A stretch of DNA of 7,132 nt from Actinomycetota bacterium (GCA_013698195.1 JACCVK010000276.1:1-7132); one strand, 5' to 3'; numbered from the stretch's first letter, positions 1-6,413 are shown. A program made the numbers and translations. The notes: generated by a model not told the origin, from the letters alone.

Positions 1-1127
1 CGACAAAGGAGCGCGACTACTACGAGCTACTCGGCGTCCCCCGTGACGCAGGCGAGGCCGACATCAAGCGGGCATTTCGGGCGCTCGCGCGCGAGCTGCA
101 TCCCGACGTCTCCGACGCGCCGGACGCCGACAAGCACTTCCGCGAGATCGCAGAGGCTTTCGAGGTTCTCTCGGATCCGAGACGACGCGCGACGTACGAC
201 CGCTTCGGGCACGCCGGTCTTCGGCGCGGAGGGTTCCAGCCGACGTTCACGGACTTCGGGAGCATCGCCGACGTGTTCGCGGCCTTCTTCGGCGAGGATC
301 TCTTCGGAGCGGGGGGGCGCGAGCGTGCCTCGACGCGTGGCGGCGATCTGCAGGTCATGGTCGAGATCGACCTCGAGGACGCGTTTACGGGTGTCACGAC
401 CTCGGTCTCGCTCGAGGTCGCCGAGCAGTGCGAACCGTGCGGCGGAGCAGGCGCCGAGCCGGGAACGGGTGTGGCCGCGTGTAGCACCTGCGGAGGAACC
501 GGGACGCTGCGCCGGATCTCCCGCAACGTGTTCGGGGAGTTCGTGAGCCAGCGCACGTGCCCTCAGTGCAGCGGCCGCGGGCAGGTGCTCGAGGCCCCGT
601 GCCAGTTCTGCGGCGGCGAAGGCCGGGTTCTGTCGCAACGGCAGCTCGACGTCGAGGTACCGGCCGGAATCCACGACGGCCAGCACATCCGCTTGCGCGG
701 GCGCGGTCACGCCGCGTTTCGAGGTGGAGAAGCGGGCGATGTGTACGTCGCGGTGCGCGTGCGGCCGCATGCTCAGCTGCTCCGCGACGGCGACGACCTG
801 CATGCCGCAGCGCGCGTGACCATGACGGACGCGGCGCTCGGCGCTTCGGTTCGCGTCCCCGGCGTCGGCGGCGACCTCGATCTCCAGATTCCAGCAGGGG
901 CTCAGCCCGGAGAGGTGAGAGTGGTCTCGGGCGAGGGAATGCCGTCGCTACACGGATCACGGCGCGGCGACCTGTACGTGCGGCTCGACGTCGCCGTGCC
1001 TGCGCGACTCACGGACGAGCAGCGCCGGCTGCTCGAGGAGTTCGACCGCGAGACGGACGAGGCGGCGTACGCGCCCGACGACGAGGACGAGGGGTTCTTC
1101 CGGCGCCTGAAGAGCGCGCTTCGCTAG
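1..1127 (+). CDS. dnaJ: Chaperone protein DnaJ (type I Hsp40), 5' end cut off
   Basis: Co-chaperone that delivers unfolded substrates to DnaK and stimulates its ATPase in the cytoplasm. The reading frame is entered at base 3, so probably only the first few codons are missing; 374 residues are visible. Counting from base 3, the J domain is residues 1-70 with the DnaK-activating HPD at 33-35. It is followed by a short Gly/Phe-rich linker (about 72-105). The zinc domain has all four CxxCxGxG repeats intact, at about 143, 160, 186 and 200. Two beta-rich substrate-binding domains follow, ending in an acidic stretch and EGFFRRLKSALR. The four zinc repeats make this a true type I DnaJ rather than a CbpA-like protein. 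The TAG stop lies just before prmA. Whether a CIRCE/HrcA-type control site exists upstream cannot be seen. The family call is very secure; only the start is unknown. Confidence 0.97.
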   Translation, partial: TKERDYYELLGVPRDAGEADIKRAFRALARELHPDVSDAPDADKHFREIAEAFEVLSDPRRRATYDRFGHAGLRRGGFQPTFTDFGSIADVFAAFFGEDLFGAGGRERASTRGGDLQVMVEIDLEDAFTGVTTSVSLEVAEQCEPCGGAGAEPGTGVAACSTCGGTGTLRRISRNVFGEFVSQRTCPQCSGRGQVLEAPCQFCGGEGRVLSQRQLDVEVPAGIHDGQHIRLRGRGHAAFRGGEAGDVYVAVRVRPHAQLLRDGDDLHAAARVTMTDAALGASVRVPGVGGDLDLQIPAGAQPGEVRVVSGEGMPSLHGSRRGDLYVRLDVAVPARLTDEQRRLLEEFDRETDEAAYAPDDEDEGFFRRLKSALR

Positions 1128-1132
1128 CCCGC

Positions 1133-1906
1133 CTCCTCCGCGTCTCGATCCAGGTCGACGCGGTCGACGCGGAGGCGGCAAGAGCGCGCCTGCTCGGGCT
1201 CGCCCCGGAAGGCTTCGAGGAGATCGATGGAGGCTCCACGATCGAGCTCGCCGTCTATGCCGACGAGGTCCGAGTCCTCGAGATCGCCGACGCGTTCCCG
1301 GGCGCGACTGCAACATCCGTCGAGCCGGGCTGGGGTGAGCGTTGGCGTGAGTTCCACCACGCTCAACGGGCGGGCGGCCTCTGGATCGGTCCGCCGTGGG
1401 AGTCCCCGCCCGTGGGAGATCTCGCCGTCGTGATCGATCCCGGCCGCGCTTTCGGAACCGGTGCTCACGCGACGACGCGTGCCTGCATCGAGCTGCTCGC
1501 GCGGCAGCCACGAGGGCGGGTTCTCGACGCGGGCTGCGGCTCGGGAGTGATCGCGATCGCTGCCGTCCGCCTCGGCTTCGACCCGGTGCATGCCGTCGAC
1601 GTTGATCCGGTCGCCGTTGAAGTCACGCGCGAGAATGCGGCCCGGAACGGCGTCGAGATCGACGTGCGAGCGCTCGACGCGCGGCGCGGTGACCTCCCGC
1701 AGGCGGATCTCCTCGTTGCGAACATCGAGCTCGCGACGGTCGCGGGTCTCCTCGCCGCCCGTCCAGCTCCGCGCGCGATCACCTCGGGCTACCTCGTGGG
1801 CGAGGCTCCTCGAGCCGAGGGCTGGATGCGGGTCGCCACCCTCGAGCTGGAGGGATGGTCGGCTGACGTCTTCGTGACGGATGACGACCCGGGACGTAGG
1901 GCTTAA
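1133..1906 (+). CDS. prmA: Ribosomal protein L11 methyltransferase PrmA (start codon unresolved)
   Basis: SAM-dependent methyltransferase that methylates ribosomal protein L11. Counting from 1133, the visible PrmA signatures are the segment ending in AFGTGAHATT (residues 106-115), SAM motif I VLDAGCGSG (130-138), the acidic residue after strand 2 (HAVDVDP), and the catalytic-loop equivalent LVANIE (about 195-199). About 257 residues is short against E. coli PrmA (about 290) but includes an N-terminal L11-recognition segment beginning LLRVSIQVDA. The start is a problem. The frame is open far back into dnaJ, yet no ATG, GTG, TTG or CTG lies in frame near the conserved N terminus. The first GTG downstream is at 1412, which would delete the N-terminal domain. 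No purine-rich ribosome site lies next to the likely start. I set 1133 from the protein pattern; the true start could be a rare codon (CTC, GTC at 1142, ATC at 1148). The gene follows dnaJ by about 5 bases, a normal operon position. Confidence 0.9.
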   Translation, partial: LLRVSIQVDAVDAEAARARLLGLAPEGFEEIDGGSTIELAVYADEVRVLEIADAFPGATATSVEPGWGERWREFHHAQRAGGLWIGPPWESPPVGDLAVVIDPGRAFGTGAHATTRACIELLARQPRGRVLDAGCGSGVIAIAAVRLGFDPVHAVDVDPVAVEVTRENAARNGVEIDVRALDARRGDLPQADLLVANIELATVAGLLAARPAPRAITSGYLVGEAPRAEGWMRVATLELEGWSADVFVTDDDPGRRA

Positions 1907-1909
1907 GCT
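1904..1909 (+). promoter_or_regulatory. Weak candidate -10 hexamer upstream of mtaB
   Basis: TAAGCT fits the actinobacterial TAnnnT pattern of a -10 box and begins at the prmA stop codon, ten bases before the ATG of mtaB. No -35 box is recognisable and the ribosome site before mtaB is poor, so a near-leaderless internal promoter is possible. A six-base match of this looseness can easily be chance. Confidence 0.2.
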
Positions 1910-1919
1910 AGTCGGCTTC

Positions 1920-3113
1920 ATGGCGACGTTCTCGGTGCGTTTCCTCGGCTGCAAGGTGTCCTTCGTGGATGCGCAGCTGAGCCGCGAGCGCTTGCTCGGT
2001 GACGGTCACGAGGAGCGCGAGGGGGCGGCCGAGGTCGCTGTCGTCAATACCTGCTGTGTGACGCACGAGGCCGTCTCGAAGTCCCGCCAGGCGGCCGCGC
2101 GCGCTGCACGCACTCACCGCCGGGTCTATGTCACCGGCTGCGCGTCGAACCTCGACGGTGCGTTCGAAGGTCTGCCCGAGAACGTGCACGTCGTTGCGCA
2201 AACCGGTGCAGACGCGGCCGCGACCATTGCCGGCGACGTCGGCGCGCTCGCCTGCGTGCAGAGCGAGCCTCGGCTCGGGCGCACGCGTGCGTTCGTAAAG
2301 ATCCAGGACGGCTGCTCGTTCTCCTGCGCGTTCTGCGTGATCCCGCTCGTTCGCGGCGGAACGCGCAGCAGGAGAGCGGAGATGATCCTGGCGGAGGTCC
2401 GCCGCCGCACGGCACAAGGACATCGCGAGATCGTTCTCACCGGCGTGAACCTCGGCTGTTTTCGCGATCGCGAAGCGGGCTACACGCTCCCTCGCTTGAT
2501 CCGCGAGGTGGGGGCGATCCCAGGTGTCGAGCGCTTGCGCCTCTCCTCGATCGAGGTGAATCACGTCACCGGCGAGCTCGTCAGCGCGCTCGAGGAGACG
2601 GAGACCGTCTCGGCTCACCTCCACGTACCGCTCCAGTCCGGCGACGACCGCCTTCTAGGCGCCATGCGGCGGCGCTACCGGGTGGAGCAGTACCTCGCGC
2701 GCGTTGCTCCGCTCGTGCGCTTCAACCTCACGACGGACGTGATCGTCGGCTTTCCGGGTGAGGACGATGCCGCCTTCGAACGCACGCTCGAGGTCGTGCG
2801 CGCAGCCGGAATCACGAAGGTGCACGTGTTTCCCTACTCGCCGCGTCCGGGCACCGCGACCGCGGCCGACGACACGGTTCCAGAAGCGGTGAAGAGGGAG
2901 CGCAGCGCGCGACTCCGCAGCCTCTCCGACGAGCTCTGCCGCAAGCGCTGGCAATCGCGAGTCGGGACCATCGACCGCGTGCTCGTCGACCGCCCTGGGC
3001 GAGGGTACGCGGACGACTACACACCGTGGCTGCTGGATGCGCCGGTCGGGGAGCTCGTGCTCGCCCGCGCCCTCGGTCTGTCCGAGGAGGGGATCCTTGC
3101 CGCCGCTGCCTGA
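1920..3113 (+). CDS. mtaB: tRNA (t6A37) methylthiotransferase MtaB
   Basis: Radical-SAM enzyme that converts N6-threonylcarbamoyladenosine at position 37 of tRNA to its 2-methylthio form (ms2t6A), stabilising decoding of AAA/AAG codons. The 397 residues show the N-terminal methylthiotransferase domain with its three cluster cysteines (GCK C11, NTC C45, TGC C74). The radical-SAM motif CxxxCxxC is at C132/C136/C139 within KIQDGCSFSCAFC. Further family blocks are EIVLTGVNLG, LSSIEV, HLHVPLQSGDD, TTDVIVGFPGE and HVFPYSPRPGT. A shortened TRAM-like tail closes the protein. KIQDGC and the GCKV-type N terminus favour MtaB over MiaB or RimO. I chose ATG 1920 because MATFSVRFLGCKV matches the usual MtaB beginning; ATG 1881, in frame, would overlap prmA and add 13 untypical residues. 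Oddities are serine in GCKVS where most members have asparagine, and an extra adjacent cysteine (C46). The gene follows prmA by 13 bases, without rsmE between. Confidence 0.95.
   Translation: MATFSVRFLGCKVSFVDAQLSRERLLGDGHEEREGAAEVAVVNTCCVTHEAVSKSRQAAARAARTHRRVYVTGCASNLDGAFEGLPENVHVVAQTGADAAATIAGDVGALACVQSEPRLGRTRAFVKIQDGCSFSCAFCVIPLVRGGTRSRRAEMILAEVRRRTAQGHREIVLTGVNLGCFRDREAGYTLPRLIREVGAIPGVERLRLSSIEVNHVTGELVSALEETETVSAHLHVPLQSGDDRLLGAMRRRYRVEQYLARVAPLVRFNLTTDVIVGFPGEDDAAFERTLEVVRAAGITKVHVFPYSPRPGTATAADDTVPEAVKRERSARLRSLSDELCRKRWQSRVGTIDRVLVDRPGRGYADDYTPWLLDAPVGELVLARALGLSEEGILAAAA
3085..3090 (+). promoter_or_regulatory. Shine-Dalgarno site that fixes the TTG start of the HIT gene
   Basis: AGGAGG, a perfect match to the anti-Shine-Dalgarno sequence, lies inside the 3' end of mtaB. 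It is six bases before TTG 3097. It is the best ribosome site in the window and decides the start against the upstream in-frame ATG at 3037. Confidence 0.8.
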
Positions 3114-3465
3114 AGACTCGTGTCTCTTCTGCCGGCTCGTGGTCGAGGGCGACCACGTCCATGCGGCTCCAGGCTTCGTTGCGATCCGGGACATCAAGCC
3201 GGCAGCCGAGACGCATCTCCTCGTGCTGCCCGCGCGCCACATCGACACGTTCAAGGACGTTGCGGCATTCCCGGACGAGGAGGCAGGCCGCATGCTCCGC
3301 TTCGTCGCGGAGACAGCCGAGACGGCTGGGCTTGACGATTACCGCCTGCTCGTGAACGTCGGCCCCCGTGCCGGTCAGACCGTATTCCACCTGCACTGGC
3401 ACATCCTCGGCGGGCGGCTCCAAGCCGAGCGGATCGCGTCCGAGCTCGGGGCGGAGGGGCCGTGA
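3097..3465 (+). CDS. HIT-family nucleotide hydrolase / histidine-triad protein
   Basis: Histidine-triad protein of the HinT type, a family that hydrolyses purine nucleoside phosphoramidates and adenylated substrates; the physiological substrate is not evident here. The 122-residue product has the C-terminal triad FHLHWHILGG (H98, H100, H102) preceded by NVGPRAGQTV. It also has the conserved PARHI segment (H48) and an N-terminal CLFC pair (C9, C12) typical of the branch in which it can bind zinc. The start is TTG 3097, because a perfect AGGAGG lies six bases upstream and the resulting PPLPEDSCLFC matches usual HinT beginnings; ATG 3037 would add 20 residues of mtaB-overlap sequence. It overlaps mtaB by 17 bases, so translation is probably coupled. 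HIT genes are regular neighbours of dnaJ and phoH in actinobacteria. The family is certain; the exact subfamily is less so. Confidence 0.93.
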   Translation: MPPLPEDSCLFCRLVVEGDHVHAAPGFVAIRDIKPAAETHLLVLPARHIDTFKDVAAFPDEEAGRMLRFVAETAETAGLDDYRLLVNVGPRAGQTVFHLHWHILGGRLQAERIASELGAEGP

Positions 3466-3517
3466 AGTTGCCGGCGCTTGCGTCCTTGCCGTCTGCAGGA
3501 CACGATGCGGGGTCGGC

Positions 3518-3961
3518 ATGAGCCTCATCGCACGCATCGAATCCGAGCTCAAGGACGCGCGGCTCGCGCGCGACAACGACCTGCGCGACGCGCTCAGCCT
3601 CCTCCTGAGCGCGCTCAAGACCTCCGAGAAGGAGCTGCAGCGCCCGCTCTCCGAGGAGGAGGAGCTGCAGGTGCTTCAGCGTGAGCGCAAGCGCCGTGTC
3701 GAAGCCGCGGACGCCTTCCGGGCCGCCGGTCGCGAGGAGCAGGCCGAGGATGAGGAGTACGAGCTCGAGGTGCTCGAGGACTTCATGCCCGAGCAGCTCG
3801 CCGAGGAGGAGATCGAGGAGATCATCGACGACGTCATCTCCGAGGTCGGCGCAACGAGCATCCGCGATCTGGGGCGCGTCATGGCCGGCGTCATGCACCA
3901 GGTGTCCGGCCGGGCCGACGGCTCGACCGTGAGCCAACTCGTCAAGGAGAAGCTCGCCTGA
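3518..3961 (+). CDS. yqeY: GatB/YqeY domain protein
   Basis: Stand-alone YqeY protein, related to the C-terminal tRNA-binding tail domain of GatB in the Asp/Glu-tRNA amidotransferase; its precise cellular role is not settled. At 147 residues it has the usual length. It begins with the helical segment SLIARIESELKDARLARD, then RKRRVEAADAFRAAGR and ELEVLEDFMPEQL. The family-typical C-terminal block DLGRVMAGVMHQVSGRADGS ends the protein. The middle is strongly acidic and looks wholly helical. ATG 3518 is chosen because MSLIARIESEL is the conventional start and the 50 residues encoded upstream in this frame overlap the HIT gene. The ribosome site is weak. It follows the HIT gene after 52 bases and is followed one base later by the DUF5655-like gene. 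In Bacillus yqeY is preceded by rpsU (S21), which is absent here. Confidence 0.93.
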   Translation: MSLIARIESELKDARLARDNDLRDALSLLLSALKTSEKELQRPLSEEEELQVLQRERKRRVEAADAFRAAGREEQAEDEEYELEVLEDFMPEQLAEEEIEEIIDDVISEVGATSIRDLGRVMAGVMHQVSGRADGSTVSQLVKEKLA

Positions 3962-3962
3962 C

Positions 3963-4331
3963 ATGGCCGACCTCGACAGCGTCGAGGCGTACCTCGAAGG
4001 CAAGGATCCCGCTGGCGTGGCGCTCTTCCGCCGCTTTGAGACGTTCGTCGAGCGTTGTGGTTTCTCCGAGCCGGCGCCGCGGAGCTCGATCGTCTACTGG
4101 AGGCGCACACGCGTCTTCGCGGGTGCATACATCGAGCGTCGCAGGCTGGAGCTGAACATCGACCTCCTGCGGGAGGCCGAGCATCCCTGTCTGATCGCCG
4201 CCTTTCCCACGACGAAGCGAGTGATCACGCACCGTCTTCGGATCACGGACGCGGCCCAGCTCGACGAGTCGATCCGCGCGCTCGTCGCCGAGGCCTACGA
4301 CGACGTCGGCCCAGGGACCCGCGGCGGTTGA
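3963..4331 (+). CDS. Small DUF5655-like protein of unknown function
   Basis: A 122-residue soluble protein that I place, from pattern memory only, in the DUF5655 group (small proteins of unknown function). Visible landmarks are an N-terminal helix SVEAYLEGKDPAGVALFRRFETFVERCG and a central beta-rich part SSIVYWRRTRVFAGAYIERRRLELNIDL. These lead to FPTTKRVITHRLRITDAAQLDESIRALVAEAY, a typical ending for this group (strand-strand-helix). There is no signal peptide, membrane segment or catalytic motif that I recognise. ATG 3963 lies one base after the yqeY stop, with AAGGAGA at 3944-3950 inside yqeY as a somewhat distant ribosome site, so it is probably co-translated with yqeY. Base composition matches its neighbours and nothing suggests recent transfer. 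It is the only gene in the window that is not a standard member of this cluster. Confidence 0.8.
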   Translation: MADLDSVEAYLEGKDPAGVALFRRFETFVERCGFSEPAPRSSIVYWRRTRVFAGAYIERRRLELNIDLLREAEHPCLIAAFPTTKRVITHRLRITDAAQLDESIRALVAEAYDDVGPGTRGG

Positions 4332-4337
4332 CGCGCC

Positions 4338-4343
4338 TAGACT
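4338..4343 (+). promoter_or_regulatory. Candidate -10 box for a leaderless phoH transcript
   Basis: TAGACT fits the actinobacterial -10 consensus TAnnnT and ends seven bases before GTG 4351. Transcription would therefore begin at or within a base or two of the start codon. No Shine-Dalgarno sequence precedes phoH, which is consistent with a leaderless message. No -35 box is visible at the proper spacing; the TTGACG at 4328-4333 is only four bases away and cannot be its partner. It lies in the 19-base gap after the DUF5655-like gene and would start the phoH-ybeY-dgkA-cdd block. Confidence 0.45.
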
Positions 4344-4350
4344 GAGCTTC

Positions 4351-5313
4351 GTGCCACAGCAGGTGCTGGACGTATCGAACGAAGTGGCCGCTGAGCTCGC
4401 GGGCGTTCAGGACGGCGTGCTCGACGCGCTCCGTGAGCGCCTCGAGTGCACGATCTCGCTGCGCGGCAACCGGCTGACGCTCGACGGCGACGGCGAGCGC
4501 GTCGCGGCCGCTCGCGCGGTCGTGGACGAGCTCGTGGAGCTGGTCGAGGGCGGGCATCGAGTCGGCCCGGACACGGTCGGTGCCGTGCTCACGGCGCTCG
4601 ACCAGGCCGAGGACGTACGCGACGTCTTCGAGGACGTCGTCTGGCGGCATCGGGGGAAGCAGATCACGCCGAAGACCGTCAACCAGAAGCGCTATGTCGA
4701 CGCGATCCGCCGGGGAACGGTGACGTTCTCGGTGGGGCCGGCCGGCACCGGCAAGACGTACCTCGCGATGGCGCTCGCGGTCGCCGCCCTGTCCGAGGGC
4801 GGCGTCGGGCGAAACATCCTTACCCGTCCCGCAGTGGAGGCCGGCGAGCGGCTCGGGTTCCTCCCGGGGGACATGCTCGCGAAGGTCGACCCGTATCTCC
4901 GCCCGCTCTATGACGCGCTCTACGACATGCTCGATCCGGAGCGGCTGGCGGGCTACATGGAGCGCGGGACGATCGAGGTCGCGCCGCTCGCGTTCATGCG
5001 CGGACGCACGCTGAACGACTCCTTCATCGTGCTCGATGAGGCGCAGAACACGACTCCGGAGCAGATGCAGATGTTTCTCACGCGCCTCGGCTTCGCCTCG
5101 AAGATGGTCGTCACGGGCGACATCACGCAGGTCGATCTCCCGCACGATCAGGCGTCGGGGCTCATTCAAGTGCGCGAGATCCTCGGTGGCATCGATGGGA
5201 TCGCTTTCGTCGAGTTCGGTCACGAGGACGTCGTCCGGCACAAGCTGGTGCAGCGGATCGTCGAGGCCTATAAGCGGCACGCCGAGGAAACCGGCACCGC
5301 GCGCCGGCGCTGA
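4351..5313 (+). CDS. phoH: PhoH-family ATPase (YbeZ-like)
   Basis: Cytoplasmic P-loop ATPase of the PhoH/YbeZ family, thought to act with YbeY in rRNA processing and RNA metabolism. The 320 residues have an N-terminal KH-like RNA-binding region (about 10-65). Then comes the family block RGKQITPKTVNQKRYVDAI, Walker A GPAGTGKT (129-136), and ILTRPAVEAGERLGFLPGD. Walker B/DEAQ is VLDEAQN (227-233), and the sensor-like TGDITQVDLP starts near 255. All catalytic motifs are intact and the length is normal for the family. GTG 4351 is the start: it gives the usual length and lies seven bases after a possible -10 box, with no ribosome site, suggesting leaderless translation. Three bases separate its TGA from ybeY, the classic phoH-ybeY pairing, which strengthens both assignments. 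Confidence 0.96.
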   Translation: MPQQVLDVSNEVAAELAGVQDGVLDALRERLECTISLRGNRLTLDGDGERVAAARAVVDELVELVEGGHRVGPDTVGAVLTALDQAEDVRDVFEDVVWRHRGKQITPKTVNQKRYVDAIRRGTVTFSVGPAGTGKTYLAMALAVAALSEGGVGRNILTRPAVEAGERLGFLPGDMLAKVDPYLRPLYDALYDMLDPERLAGYMERGTIEVAPLAFMRGRTLNDSFIVLDEAQNTTPEQMQMFLTRLGFASKMVVTGDITQVDLPHDQASGLIQVREILGGIDGIAFVEFGHEDVVRHKLVQRIVEAYKRHAEETGTARRR

Positions 5314-5316
5314 GCG

Positions 5317-5694
5317 GTGATCACGGTCGAAACGACGAATCGGAGCGGCGTCGCGGTCGACGAGCAGGCGGCCTCCGAGCTTGCGCGACGCGTCCTCGAG
5401 GCAGAGGGTGTGAGCGACGGCGAGCTCGGACTCGCGTTCGTCGGGGCCGACGAGATCCGCGGCTTGAAGAGCGAGCACTTGGACATCGACGAGGAGACGG
5501 ACGTGCTCTCCTTCCCGCTGGACGGCCGAGACGACCTGCCCGAGGGGGTACCGCGTGCGCTCGGTGACGTCGTGCTCTGTCCACAAGTGACGGGTGCTGA
5601 GTGGCGCGCCCCGCTCGTCCATGGGCTCCTGCACCTGCTCGGCTACGACCACGGCGCGGAAATGGACGTCCGTGAGAGGCAGCACACGACGTGA
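5317..5694 (+). CDS. ybeY: Endoribonuclease YbeY, compact form
   Basis: Metal-dependent endoribonuclease involved in 16S rRNA 3' maturation and 70S quality control. The zinc-binding signature HGLLHLLGYDH is complete (H102, H106, H112). The family blocks DIDEETDVLSFPLD and ALGDVVLCP are clear. At 125 residues it is short. The stretch between GDVVLCP and the histidine motif is only about 14 residues, where I would expect roughly ten more carrying a helix in most YbeY proteins, and the tail after the last histidine is brief. The catalytic core looks complete, so I call it functional rather than broken. The start is GTG 5317, three bases after the phoH stop; the ribosome site is poor, so coupling to phoH translation is likely. 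Its stop overlaps the next gene's start in GTGA. Confidence 0.93.
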   Translation: MITVETTNRSGVAVDEQAASELARRVLEAEGVSDGELGLAFVGADEIRGLKSEHLDIDEETDVLSFPLDGRDDLPEGVPRALGDVVLCPQVTGAEWRAPLVHGLLHLLGYDHGAEMDVRERQHTT

Positions 5695-6413
5695 GCTCGC
5701 GCCACCGCAGCCCGTCTCTGTTCGAAAGCTTCAACTACGCCGCGGAAGGGGTGATCCACGCGCTCCGCACGCAGCGGAACCTCTGGATCCACTTCGCGAT
5801 CGCAGTTGGCGTGCTCATCGCTGCCCTCGCATTCGGCGTCTCGAAGATCGAGCTCATGGTGCTCCTGCTCGCAATCACGTTCGTCCTCGTCGCCGAGCTG
5901 GTGAACACGGCGATCGAGGCGGCGGTCGACGTGGCCTCGACCTCCTTCGACCCGATGGCGAAGCTCGCGAAGGACATCGCGGCCGGGGCCGTGCTGATCG
6001 CGGCGTTGAACGCACTCGCCGTCGGCTACCTCGTCTTCTCGGGTGCCGTCGCCGATCGCAGCTCGCGGTTCCTCGACCGCCTCGCGAACGTTCCAGAGGA
6101 GCTGACGCTGGTCGCGCTCGCGGTGACGATCATCGTCGTCATCGCCGTAAAGGCGATCACGGGCAGCGGGACGCCGCTCCGAGGTGGCCTGCCATCGGGT
6201 CATTCGGCGGTCGCGTTCGCCGGGTGGATGGCGGTTACGCTCGTGCTCGACGACTCGTCCCACCACTTCCTCGTCTCGACCCTGACCTTGATCATGGCCC
6301 TACTCGTCGCCCAGACCCGTGTCGAGAGCGGAGTCCACTCCGCCTCGGAGGTCGTGAGCGGCGGCGCCCTCGGCGCCCTGATCACGCTCGCGCTCTTTCA
6401 GGCCTTCGGATGA
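5691..6413 (+). CDS. Fused diacylglycerol/undecaprenol kinase and PAP2 phosphatase
   Basis: Integral membrane protein of 240 residues joining two lipid enzymes. Residues 1-118 are a DgkA-type kinase: SFNYAAEGVIHALRTQRNLWIH, the helix with ELVNTAIEA (69-77) and the AKDIAAGAVL block (93-102). In Gram-positive bacteria this family phosphorylates undecaprenol or diacylglycerol. Residues about 135-240 are a PAP2 phosphatase: K154...R164, PSGH (168-171), and R200-x5-H206-x3-E210, where the usual last residue is Asp. Several hydrophobic segments (about 33-48, 54-74, 96-117, 138-155, 172-187, 186-197, 213-236) indicate a membrane location. Together they suggest a lipid-phosphate kinase/phosphatase cycle for cell-wall carrier or phospholipid recycling; the substrate is inferred. 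GTG 5691 overlaps the ybeY stop by four bases. DgkA regularly sits between ybeY and cdd in Firmicutes, so the position supports the call. Confidence 0.92.
   Translation: MSSRHRSPSLFESFNYAAEGVIHALRTQRNLWIHFAIAVGVLIAALAFGVSKIELMVLLLAITFVLVAELVNTAIEAAVDVASTSFDPMAKLAKDIAAGAVLIAALNALAVGYLVFSGAVADRSSRFLDRLANVPEELTLVALAVTIIVVIAVKAITGSGTPLRGGLPSGHSAVAFAGWMAVTLVLDDSSHHFLVSTLTLIMALLVAQTRVESGVHSASEVVSGGALGALITLALFQAFG

Noticed and set aside
27..803. 258-codon - strand frame opposite dnaJ
   Set aside because: It is the antisense of a DnaJ gene with intact HPD and zinc motifs. Its sequence is compositionally biased and has no domain I recognise.
557..1132. Upstream extension of the prmA frame from GTG 557
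   Set aside because: The 190-odd extra residues are a low-complexity Arg/Ala/Pro/Gly translation of the dnaJ gene in the wrong frame, not a protein domain.
3482..3501. Possible hairpin GTCCT...AGGAC between the HIT gene and yqeY
   Set aside because: The stem is only five pairs plus a bulge, with no following T tract, so it does not support a terminator or riboswitch.
4328..4333. TTGACG as a -35 box for phoH
   Set aside because: It is four bases from the TAGACT hexamer, far too close for a sigma factor to contact both, and it contains the stop codon of the preceding gene.
4243..5685. 480-codon open frame on the - strand opposite phoH and ybeY
   Set aside because: Its translation is Arg/Asp/Glu/His-rich with no recognisable domain, and it lies antisense to two genes with intact catalytic motifs. 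Long antisense frames are expected in GC-rich DNA with few stop codons.
5594..6409. Upstream extension of the cdd frame from ATG 5594
   Set aside because: It is an Arg-rich shadow of ybeY and the lipid kinase gene. The ATG at 6410 gives a full-length cytidine deaminase.
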